From assembly GCA_009783605.1 (NCBI GenBank), contig WRDE01000033.1, positions 1 through 11,910 on the forward strand: a stretch of 11,910 nt of DNA, read 5' to 3'. The first letter of the stretch is position 1. Each line of letters begins with the position of its first letter. The notes under the pieces were generated by a model. The model did not search any database, had not been told where the DNA came from, and worked only from the letters and a program-made list of their open reading frames with translations. Made by a program: the position numbers and the translations under genes. Source of the stretch: Oscillospiraceae bacterium. GTDB lineage: Bacteria > Bacillota > Clostridia > Oscillospirales > Acutalibacteraceae. Of the stretch, positions 1 to 6,547 are shown piece after piece.

Positions 1-2
1 GC

Positions 3-122
3 CCGCCGTATTACGATTTCCGCACCGTTTACGCCAAGCGGTTGGGCGGGTCGGACGGATATATTTTTAATAAAGAGCGGGTGCTGGAGGATATTCTGGC
101 GTTTGTGGAGGCGAACAGATGA
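3..122 (+). CDS. 3' end of an unidentified gene (partial)
   Basis: An open frame runs from the left edge to a TGA at 120-122 and gives 39 residues ending DILAFVEANR. It is in the same direction as the isomerase that follows, and its TGA overlaps that gene's ATG in an ATGA arrangement. The GGAGG ribosome binding site of the next gene lies inside it, so the two are almost certainly cotranscribed and translationally coupled. The C-terminal piece, rich in aromatic residues and ending in an amphipathic helix, is too short to assign to a family. From the context it is probably another sugar-metabolism or glycan-assembly enzyme, but that is inference only. Confidence 0.75.
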   Translation, partial: PPYYDFRTVYAKRLGGSDGYIFNKERVLEDILAFVEANR

Positions 123-895
123 AGACTGCGGTTTCCAACATCGCCTGGCCGGCCGAAATGGATACAGAGATGCTGGCCTATATCCGGTCGCTGGGATTTG
201 AAGGTCTGGAAGTGGCGCCGACCCGGCTGTTTCCCGATGCGCCGTATGAAAAAACCGAGGAAGCGGGCGCTTACGCGGCGGCGCTGTATGAGCAATATCA
301 TCTGCGGGTCTGTTCGATGCAGTCGATCCTGTTCGGCGTCACCCAGAATTTTTTTGTATCTGAAGAGGAACGAAAATTTTTGGACGGTTATCTGCGCCGA
401 GCCATTGATTTCGCCGGAACGATAGGGTGCGGGAACTTAGTGTTCGGCTGCCCGAAAAACCGGATTATTCAGGATGCCGGACAGTACGGCATCGCGGTGG
501 AGTTTTTCCGGAGCCTGGGGGAATATGCCGCTACCCGCGGTACCGTGCTGTCGGTGGAGCCGAATCCGGTCATTTACGGCACCAATTTCCTCAACACCAC
601 CGCCGAAGCCTTCCGGTTCGTGCGGGAGGTGGCGCACCCGGGCTGTATGGTCAACGTGGATATGGGGACGATGATCTATAATGAGGAGCCGTTTGTCGTG
701 CTGGAGCAAAATGCCAAATGGATCCGCCATATCCATCTCTCTGAACCGAACCTTGTCCCGATCCGGCCGCGGGAGCTGCATAAACAGCTAAAATCCCTCC
801 CGTATGACGGGTATCTGTCATTGGAGATGAAAAATACCGGCGACGCCGGTACCGTGCGTGCGGCGTTAGACTATCTGCGGGGGGTTGCGGTTTGA
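119..895 (+). CDS. Sugar phosphate isomerase/epimerase (xylose isomerase-like TIM barrel)
   Basis: This 258-residue protein has the length and pattern of the AP-endonuclease-2/xylose-isomerase-like TIM barrels. These cytoplasmic, metal-dependent enzymes isomerise or epimerise sugars, or sometimes dehydrate related polyols. Visible landmarks are the first strand near SNIAW (6-10), GFEGLEVAP (26-34), and four likely metal ligands at barrel strand ends: E147 in SVEPNP, D181 in VNVDMGT, H206 in IRHIHLSEP and E236 in LSLEMK. The ATG at 119 is well supported by GGAGG at 107-111 with a 7-nt spacer. The gene overlaps its neighbours at both ends (ATGA upstream, TTGA downstream), so it belongs to the glycan operon. 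It probably supplies or modifies a sugar precursor. The family is too diverse to name a substrate. Confidence 0.88.
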   Translation: MKTAVSNIAWPAEMDTEMLAYIRSLGFEGLEVAPTRLFPDAPYEKTEEAGAYAAALYEQYHLRVCSMQSILFGVTQNFFVSEEERKFLDGYLRRAIDFAGTIGCGNLVFGCPKNRIIQDAGQYGIAVEFFRSLGEYAATRGTVLSVEPNPVIYGTNFLNTTAEAFRFVREVAHPGCMVNVDMGTMIYNEEPFVVLEQNAKWIRHIHLSEPNLVPIRPRELHKQLKSLPYDGYLSLEMKNTGDAGTVRAALDYLRGVAV

Positions 896-1680
896 AGATT
901 GACGGGATCGAAGGCGTTCCCGCCTTTTTAGTGAAAGAGCTGGCCGAAAAACGGACCGCTTACTGCGTGCTGATCCCCATCCTCAACGAGGAGAAAAATA
1001 TTGTCCCCGAGCTGGCGCGGGCAAAGGAGCATGGCGTCCCGGAACAATGTGATATCATCATCTGTGACGGCGGGTCCACCGATAATGGCGTCGATCCCGC
1101 CATGCTGGCCGGATACGGCGTGAACACCCTGTTGGTCAAAACCGGTCCCGGCCGGCAGGGCGCCCAGCTGCGGATGGGGCTGTGGTGGGCGCTGGAACGC
1201 GGGTACGAGGGGTTCATCACCGTCGACGGCAACAACAAGGACAGCATTGAGGACGTCCCCCGGTTTATCGAAAAGTTAGACGAGGGATACGATTTCGTTC
1301 AGGGCTCGCGGTATCTGCCGGGCGGAAAAGCCATCCACACCCCGCTGTCCCGGCATCTGGCGGTAAAGCTGCTGCACGCGCCGATCATCAGCCTGACGGC
1401 GCGCCACCGGTTTACCGATACCACCAATGCCTTCCGCGCCCATTCCAAACGGTATATCACCCATCCCGAAGTGCGGCCGTTCCGGGATATTTTCACCGGG
1501 TATGAGCTGCTGGCCTATCTGTCGGTCCGGGCGAGCCGGTTGAAGCTGCGGGTATGCGAGATCCCGGTGACCCGGGCGTATCCCAAAAAAGGCAAGACGC
1601 CCACCAAGATCAGCCCGGTCCGGGGCAACGCCGGTTTATTCAAAATTTTGCTGTGTAATTTTTTTGGAAAGTATAAATAG
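892..1680 (+). CDS. Glycosyltransferase family 2, dolichol-phosphate-mannosyltransferase-like
   Basis: This 262-residue cytoplasmic GT-A enzyme is expected to transfer a nucleotide-activated sugar to a polyprenyl phosphate or a glycan intermediate. The N-terminal nucleotide-binding half shows LIPILNEEKNI (27-37), the UDP/GDP-binding CDGGSTDN (58-65) and the metal-binding region VDGNNKD (111-117). That region stands where many relatives have DxD or DADxQ, so only the first Asp is kept. QGSRY (137-141) and TDTTNAFRA (175-183) follow, as in DPM1/GtrB-type enzymes. No membrane helix is seen. The start is taken as the TTG at 892 that overlaps the upstream TGA. A run of G at 879-884 sits 7 nt before it and may serve as ribosome binding site. 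A GTG at 931 is the alternative, but it lies close to the first conserved strand. Confidence 0.88.
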   Translation: MKIDGIEGVPAFLVKELAEKRTAYCVLIPILNEEKNIVPELARAKEHGVPEQCDIIICDGGSTDNGVDPAMLAGYGVNTLLVKTGPGRQGAQLRMGLWWALERGYEGFITVDGNNKDSIEDVPRFIEKLDEGYDFVQGSRYLPGGKAIHTPLSRHLAVKLLHAPIISLTARHRFTDTTNAFRAHSKRYITHPEVRPFRDIFTGYELLAYLSVRASRLKLRVCEIPVTRAYPKKGKTPTKISPVRGNAGLFKILLCNFFGKYK

Positions 1681-1691
1681 GGTAAAAACCG

Positions 1692-3755
1692 ATGACAATG
1701 GATATCAAAACAGCCGGTGTGGATTTTCTGAAACGCCAAGCCGGTAAATTCCGTACCGGGGAACCGGAGAGCCCGGCGGACACGGTGGCCAGACTGTTGG
1801 TGGTGATCCACCCGGTCTGGATTCTGTTCGCGCTGTATAATTTTATGTCCGAACAGCCGCTGCGCTATGTGCTGGGCAATATCTTTTTTGGCGTTTTACT
1901 GGGGCTGGGGCTTTTGCGGCTGATGATCCGCTACCGGTTTGAGATGCGGTTGAAAAAGTCCCTGATATTTTTGATCGCGCCGATCGTGCTGTGCCTGCTC
2001 TCCTGTATCAAAAGCGTAAATCCCGTGGTTCCGACCAACTCCAATTTGGTGTGGCTGTGTTTTGCCGCGGTATTGCTGATCTCCGGCGCGCGACTGTTTG
2101 CCCTGGGCAATGCAGACATTGACCGAGGCAATGCAGACATTGACCGAGGCAATGTAGACGCTGACCGAGGCAATGTAGACGCTGACCGGGGTAACCGGCG
2201 GGATCCCGAAACGCTGGCTGTCGCTTTTTTTGTCCCCGCGCTGCTGTTTTTCTTTTTCGTCTGCTTTTTGAGCTCAGGCCCCGGTTTTTCGCCGGATTCA
2301 CTCTCCTATTACGATATCTCCCGCGGCATGTTCAAAGGCTTCGGACAGGTCGCCACCGTCAGGCAGTATGTCATTTTTACCGATCTAAATATCTCGTTTC
2401 CCTATCTGTATCCCCTTGTCATCGCCATAGTGGACGGGCTGACTGGCTTCGGTATTTATTCGGGGGTTATCATCAACGCGCTGGCGGCGGTTTTCACCCT
2501 GTTCTTATTGATGCGGGGGACCAAAAGGCTGTGCGGCTCGGCTATTCCGGGGATGCTGGCCGCTCTTATGCTGTTTTCCAGCGTGGATTATATGGGCGAG
2601 GTTATGGCGGCCCGGGCGGTGCCGATGGCGATACTCTGTATGGCGCTGTTATTTAATGTGCTGGCAAAGCTGAGAGAATGCACCCGCCGGGATATCTTTC
2701 TGGCCGGCCTGTTCGCCGGCGCCGGCGTGATGGTCCGGTTTGATTTTTTGGTGGTGGCCGGAATAACCGGGATAGCGCTGCTGCCGATGTATAAGAAAAA
2801 CGTGTTCAAAATGGCTCCGGTGTATCTGCTGGGGCTGCTGGTGTTCACGGCGCCCTGGATCCTCTATTCGTTGGTCAACTTCCATACCCCCTGGGTGACC
2901 GATAACGGCAGTACGCTGTTTATGATCCATGCCCATATCCCCCAGCGGGTGTTTACGCCGGATGAGATCGTCCCGACCCTGTTCAACGATATGGAGGGCT
3001 GGTTGGGCAAGGTGCGCGGCAGCTACAACGGCATCTCAACCGGAATCTTCAACATGATCATCGAGCCGCAGAATCTGCTGCTGCTGGGATTTTCGGTGTT
3101 CGGCATGACGGCGGGAGCATTTCTCAAACGGGATACGCAGACGGCGCCCCGCAATAAGGGGCTGCGCTGGCTGATTTTGGGCGCGGGTATCGCGTATTTG
3201 CTGAAAACCGCTGTCATCATCATGGTGGGATACGGGGATCTGCGGTACCACCCGGAAGCGGTGCTGGTCTTTTTCCTGCTGGCGCTGTGCGCCGGATACC
3301 GGAGCTGCGGCGATGCGAAGATGTGGCTCCGGTTCACGGCGCTGGCGGCGGCATTTATGATGGTGTTGAATCTGGCGCCGAAATTGGATAAGGATTTCAA
3401 ATCGAAAATGCATAGGCCGCCGTTTACCGAGTCGATTATAAAACCGCCCGTTTCGGATACCGAATGGATAGAAAAGCTGCGGGAAGACAGCGGAAAAACC
3501 CGGAACGAGGATATCAAGGTCTTCTTTGTCGACGGGGATCCCTTCGGCACCGGCGCTTTCAGCCGTTTGAACGCCTACGGACCGTTGGATAACATCACCG
3601 AAGAAAGGCTGCTGTATCTGGTACAGGAATTTATCCGGCCCGCGTATATACACGCCACCCAAAATTCCGAACAATGGATTGAAGTGCTGAAAACGATTTA
3701 TGATCTGACCCTGATTGACGGGGCCAACACGTATCGTGTGGAAAGTAAAAAATAA
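1692..3755 (+). CDS. Multi-pass membrane glycosyltransferase of the GT-C type
   Basis: This is a 687-residue, strongly hydrophobic protein. Membrane segments are apparent at about 32-52, 57-80, 90-106, 117-136 and 175-195, with more from about 228 to 560, followed by a soluble tail of about 115 residues. After the fifth segment comes GFSPDSLSYYDISRGMF, with D202 in the place where GT39/ArnT/PMT-like enzymes carry their catalytic Asp in the first extracytoplasmic loop. Such enzymes transfer a sugar from a polyprenyl-phosphate donor on the outer face of the membrane. Both GT2 genes in this operon could make that donor. Residues 139-166 are four tandem copies of a seven-residue hydrophilic repeat between membrane segments, which is unusual. 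The start at 1692 lies 11 nt after the previous stop with a weak GGGTAA site; ATG 1698 is possible. The acceptor is unknown. Confidence 0.8.
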   Translation: MTMDIKTAGVDFLKRQAGKFRTGEPESPADTVARLLVVIHPVWILFALYNFMSEQPLRYVLGNIFFGVLLGLGLLRLMIRYRFEMRLKKSLIFLIAPIVLCLLSCIKSVNPVVPTNSNLVWLCFAAVLLISGARLFALGNADIDRGNADIDRGNVDADRGNVDADRGNRRDPETLAVAFFVPALLFFFFVCFLSSGPGFSPDSLSYYDISRGMFKGFGQVATVRQYVIFTDLNISFPYLYPLVIAIVDGLTGFGIYSGVIINALAAVFTLFLLMRGTKRLCGSAIPGMLAALMLFSSVDYMGEVMAARAVPMAILCMALLFNVLAKLRECTRRDIFLAGLFAGAGVMVRFDFLVVAGITGIALLPMYKKNVFKMAPVYLLGLLVFTAPWILYSLVNFHTPWVTDNGSTLFMIHAHIPQRVFTPDEIVPTLFNDMEGWLGKVRGSYNGISTGIFNMIIEPQNLLLLGFSVFGMTAGAFLKRDTQTAPRNKGLRWLILGAGIAYLLKTAVIIMVGYGDLRYHPEAVLVFFLLALCAGYRSCGDAKMWLRFTALAAAFMMVLNLAPKLDKDFKSKMHRPPFTESIIKPPVSDTEWIEKLREDSGKTRNEDIKVFFVDGDPFGTGAFSRLNAYGPLDNITEERLLYLVQEFIRPAYIHATQNSEQWIEVLKTIYDLTLIDGANTYRVESKK
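2106..2189 (+). repeat. Four tandem 21-bp units inside the GT-C gene
   Basis: Units at 2106-2126, 2127-2147, 2148-2168 and 2169-2189 encode GNADIDR, GNADIDR, GNVDADR and GNVDADR. Copies 1 and 2 are identical at DNA level, and copies 3 and 4 differ from each other only in the last base. A further GGTAAC follows as the start of a decayed fifth unit. The length is a multiple of three, so copy number can change without breaking the frame. The 1+1 and 3+4 pairing suggests recent slippage or duplication. Confidence 0.95.
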
Positions 3756-3756
3756 T

Positions 3757-4881
3757 ATGAATTATTCGAGAATTATTATCGGCGCGGGCTTTTACGGGCT
3801 ATACGCCGCGTTAGTCTGCGGCGGCCAGGGGCATAAGACGTTAGTGCTGGAAGCCGACGGCGCCCCGTTCGCCCGGGCGACCTATATCAACCAGGCGCGG
3901 GTGCATATGGGCTATCATTACCCGCGGTCGCTGTCCACCGCCAAAAAAAGCCGGGATTATTTCGACCGGTTTGTGGAGGATTACGGATTCTGCGTCCATT
4001 CCACCTTTGAAAAGATCTACGCCACCTCCGCCGCCTTCAGCTGGACCAATACCGATCAGTTTATGAAGTTCTGCGCCGATGCGGCGATCCCCTATGAGCC
4101 GGTGCCGGCCGGCCGGTATTTCAAACCCGGCATGTGCGACGGGGCCTATCTGACCACCGAATATACCTATGACGCCGCGCTGCTGCGGGATCATCTGCTG
4201 GAGCAGATCGCCAAAAATCCCGATATCGAGATCCGGTGCAACGCGCAGGTGACCGCCATTGAGCGGACCGGCGGCGCGTACACCCTCACCTGCGCCGGCG
4301 GCGCGGCCTATTCGTCGGATTTTGTGCTGAACGCCACCTATGCCAGCGTCAACCAGATCCTCGCCATGCTGGGGGAGGACCCCTTTCCGATCAAATATGA
4401 GCTGTGTGAGATCATCCTGTGCCAAGCGGGCGAGGAATTGAGAAACAGGGGGATCACGGTGATGGACGGCCCGTTTTTCTCGGTCATGCCCTTCGGCAAA
4501 ACCGGTCTGCATTCGCTGACCAGCGTGACCTTCACCCCTCACCTGACTAACTACGCGCCGCTCCCCGGGTTCGGGTGTCAATCCCATTGCGGGGGAAGCT
4601 GTACCCCCCAGCTGCTCGGCAACTGCGACAGCTGCGCCGCCCGCCCCGAAACCGCCTGGCCGTATATGTCGAATCTCGCCAAAAAATATCTGCGCGATGA
4701 ACTCGGCTTCACGTATGAATCCTCACTCTTCTCGGTAAAGCCCATTTTAAAAGCCTCCGAGATCGACGACAGCCGGCCGACGGTGATCCGGCGGCACAGC
4801 AGCGATCCCACGTTTATCAGCGTCCTGTCCGGCAAGATCAATACCGTATATGATTTGAATGAGGTGCTGACTGATGGATAA
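3757..4881 (+). CDS. FAD-dependent oxidoreductase, DAO family, with a cysteine-rich loop
   Basis: This is a 374-residue flavoprotein. The N-terminal Rossmann motif GAGFYGLYAA (9-18) and the acidic residue ending the second strand (E32 in VLEAD) mark an FAD-binding DAO/L-2-hydroxyglutarate-oxidase-like fold. NQARVHMGYHYPRS (45-58) and the closing GKINTVYDLNEV region fit that family. It should oxidise an amino or hydroxy acid, or a sugar-linked group, in the cytoplasm. Its place between glycosyltransferases suggests it modifies a glycan precursor. A loop at 274-293 carries five cysteines and a histidine (C274, H277, C278, C282, C290, C293), which could bind a metal or form an Fe-S site; this is not a feature I associate with the family. 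ATG 3757 is chosen because GGAAAG lies 11 nt upstream and the Rossmann strand follows at once. An upstream in-frame TTG at 3715 lies inside the GT-C gene. It overlaps the next gene by 8 nt. Confidence 0.85.
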   Translation: MNYSRIIIGAGFYGLYAALVCGGQGHKTLVLEADGAPFARATYINQARVHMGYHYPRSLSTAKKSRDYFDRFVEDYGFCVHSTFEKIYATSAAFSWTNTDQFMKFCADAAIPYEPVPAGRYFKPGMCDGAYLTTEYTYDAALLRDHLLEQIAKNPDIEIRCNAQVTAIERTGGAYTLTCAGGAAYSSDFVLNATYASVNQILAMLGEDPFPIKYELCEIILCQAGEELRNRGITVMDGPFFSVMPFGKTGLHSLTSVTFTPHLTNYAPLPGFGCQSHCGGSCTPQLLGNCDSCAARPETAWPYMSNLAKKYLRDELGFTYESSLFSVKPILKASEIDDSRPTVIRRHSSDPTFISVLSGKINTVYDLNEVLTDG

Positions 4882-5809
4882 AACCGGCGGTATTCTAAAC
4901 AAAGAAAAAAATTTCGTGTCCGCGGTGGTGTATCTGCGGAACGATGAGCAGCGGGCCGGCGATTTCCTGCGGGCGCTGGCTCGCGTGCTGTCGGACAATT
5001 TTTTGTCCTTCGAGATCATCTGCGTCAACGACGCCTGCACCGACGGCACGATCGCGGCGGTGAAAGCGGCGATCGGCGGCGATGTGGTGACCAGCATCGT
5101 GCATATGAGCCATTATCAGGGACCGGAGGCGGCGATGAACGCCGGGATCGACCTGGCGATCGGCGATTTTGTGTTCGAGTTCGAAAGCGTGAGCATGGAT
5201 TATGATCCGGGCCTGATCATGGAGGTCTACCGCAAGGCGCTGACCGGCTACGATATCGTCAGCGCGGCGCCCAAGGGCCGGGGCAAGCTGTCGTCGCGGC
5301 TGTTTTACCTGCTGTTCAACCGCTATGCCCGGGTGCAGTACGCGCTGTTCGGCGAATCCTTCCGGGTGCTGTCCCGCCGGGCGATCAACCGGGTGCACGC
5401 CATCAGCAAAACCATCCCCTACCGCAAGGCGGTCTATGCCAGCTGCGGGCTGAAGGTCGGCAGCATACAATATCCGAAAAAAGGCGCCGCCCGCAGCAAA
5501 AACGCCGGCGCCAAACGGCGGGAGCTGGCGGTCAACAGCCTGATCCTGTTCACCGATCTGGGCTTCAGTCTGGCGAAATGGCTCACGGCCATTATGATCC
5601 TGATGACCCTGTTTTTCGGGGGCTACACCGTCGCCGTCTATCTGAGTGCCTCGCCGGTCCCGGGCTGGACCACCACCATGCTGCTGATCTCGGCCGGATT
5701 TTTCGGACTGTTTTCGATCCTGACCGTAATCATCAAATACCTGTCGATCCTGACCAATCTGGTGTTTATCCAGCAGAAGTATATTATCGAGGGGATCGAG
5801 AAGCTGTAG
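4874..5809 (+). CDS. Membrane-anchored GT2 glycosyltransferase (GtrB/DPM1-like) with divergent active site
   Basis: This 311-residue protein has a GT-A domain followed by two membrane helices at about 237-258 and 267-293, the architecture of polyprenyl-phosphate glycosyltransferases such as GtrB and DpgS. The nucleotide-binding motif reads VNDACTDGT (51-59) instead of the common VDDGSxDxT. The DxD region is replaced by FEFESVSMDYDP (101-112). The retained VLSRRA-like segment (165-170) matches the usual acceptor-side motif. It would make a lipid-linked sugar donor for the GT-C protein if active. The altered acidic residues leave open another donor or a non-catalytic role. ATG 4874 overlaps the oxidoreductase stop and has GAGGTG at 4861-4866 with a 7-nt spacer. 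It is the last gene of the operon and its TAG is part of an inverted repeat. Confidence 0.85.
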   Translation: MDKTGGILNKEKNFVSAVVYLRNDEQRAGDFLRALARVLSDNFLSFEIICVNDACTDGTIAAVKAAIGGDVVTSIVHMSHYQGPEAAMNAGIDLAIGDFVFEFESVSMDYDPGLIMEVYRKALTGYDIVSAAPKGRGKLSSRLFYLLFNRYARVQYALFGESFRVLSRRAINRVHAISKTIPYRKAVYASCGLKVGSIQYPKKGAARSKNAGAKRRELAVNSLILFTDLGFSLAKWLTAIMILMTLFFGGYTVAVYLSASPVPGWTTTMLLISAGFFGLFSILTVIIKYLSILTNLVFIQQKYIIEGIEKL

Positions 5810-5873
5810 AGCGGCAATAGACTTCTTGCAAAACCTTCGGTTTTGTCTGGACAGGTAAAGTCAAACCGCTCTA
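5807..5873. terminator. Nested inverted repeat between convergent genes, probable bidirectional terminator
   Basis: Three pairing layers are visible: 5807-5814 with 5866-5873 (8 bp, perfect), 5820-5824 with 5858-5862 (5 bp) and an inner stem 5829-5835 with 5839-5845 (7 bp, 3-nt loop). It starts on the TAG of the GT2 gene and ends just inside the 3' end of the convergent gene, whose stop is at 5861-5863. There is no long T run, so a termination role is inferred from its position and symmetry. Confidence 0.6.
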
Positions 5874-6379
5874 ACCAGATAGAACTCCGCTAATAACCCT
5901 ATATAATCTGGCAGCTTTTCCAGATCAGGTTGCCAAAACTCAAATACCGCACCATCGCATTTTTCATAAACATTGCCATCAATCGTATACGTTTTTCTGT
6001 GTTTACAACTACCCTCATGTTCGTTGCCGCAGTGACCGCAATTACCGTGAGTGCCTGAAAACACACCTTTGATATGAAGCGGCGAATTTTCTATGTAGGT
6101 ACGGTGCTTGTCTATATTGCTGAAAAATAACCGTAGGGCAATTCCATTATCCCTTAGATAAATCCGCGCGGGGACTTTTTTTGCTTTAACCCCCAATTTG
6201 CGATAAATCAGCATATACCGTCCCCACATATAGCCCTTGTAGTAACCGTTCGTTTCAAGCCCCCAACCACGTTCCAGCATAGCAGCATCAAAAGCAACGA
6301 CGAACGCTTTGTCATCTGCATTAACAAAATCAAATCGGGATTCTTCAAGCAGTTGTTTTATATTGTAATCTGTCATCAT
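5861..6379 (-). CDS. Conserved-looking hypothetical protein with four-cysteine motif
   Basis: This 172-residue soluble protein has no signal peptide or membrane helix. I cannot assign a function or a domain name. The C-terminal part has C114-x2-C117-x7-C125 and C141, with H112, H116, H121 and H127 nearby, which looks like a zinc-binding module. It is flanked by FFSNIDKHRTYIEN (85-98) and a final stretch ending LPDYIGLLAEFYLVRAV. My recollection is that proteins of this pattern occur as uncharacterised singletons in other Firmicutes, but no search was possible. The first ATG (6377-6379) is favoured because GAAGGT at 6386-6391 sits about 7 nt upstream; a second ATG follows at once. The gene has its own promoter. 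It is AT-richer than its surroundings: by hand count 5941-6000 is about 37% GC, against about 72% for 5341-5400. This suggests a separate origin. Confidence 0.8.
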   Translation of the reverse strand: MMTDYNIKQLLEESRFDFVNADDKAFVVAFDAAMLERGWGLETNGYYKGYMWGRYMLIYRKLGVKAKKVPARIYLRDNGIALRLFFSNIDKHRTYIENSPLHIKGVFSGTHGNCGHCGNEHEGSCKHRKTYTIDGNVYEKCDGAVFEFWQPDLEKLPDYIGLLAEFYLVRAV

Positions 6380-6420
6380 ATCAATACCTTCGTTTGATTA
6401 GATAAATAACCTGCGAATAG

Positions 6421-6449
6421 AGTATATCACTTCGATATAAATAAAACAA
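6421..6449 (-). promoter_or_regulatory. Sigma-A-type promoter of the four-cysteine gene
   Basis: On the minus strand a -35 box TTGTTT (6444-6449) and a -10 box TATACT (6421-6426) are 17 bp apart. The predicted transcript start is about 35 nt upstream of the ATG at 6379. The -35 box lies in the descending arm of the metH-operon terminator hairpin. Confidence 0.65.
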
Positions 6450-6483
6450 GTTGAAAACGGGGAAATCCTTTTTCAGCTTGTTT
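6444..6483 (-). terminator. Rho-independent terminator of the metF-metH operon
   Basis: Arms 6444-6456 and 6471-6483 pair over 13 bp with one G-U pair, around a 14-nt loop. In the minus-strand direction the stem is followed by the T-rich TATTTATAT, and it lies about 65 nt past the metH stop. The plus-strand reading is also T-rich, so it may work both ways. Confidence 0.7.
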
Positions 6484-6547
6484 ACTTCTTTATGGAAAGG
6501 AACCTAACATTGGGTTTAGGCGGCTTTATTGTATAATGCCTGCATTC

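Noticed and set aside
3036..3674. Minus-strand open frame of 212 codons inside the GT-C gene
   Set aside because: It lies opposite a membrane protein with a coherent hydrophobic profile and shows no domain or ribosome binding site.
3715..3756. TTG start extending the FAD oxidoreductase by 14 residues
   Set aside because: It would place a 41-nt overlap with the GT-C gene and add residues before the Rossmann strand. ATG 3757 has a ribosome site and starts the fold directly.
6510..6537. Plus-strand promoter-like TTGGGT, 16 bp, TATAAT just past the metH stop
   Set aside because: The -10 is perfect but the -35 is poor, and it would only transcribe antisense into metH. No plus-strand gene follows, so it is likely chance in an AT-rich gap.
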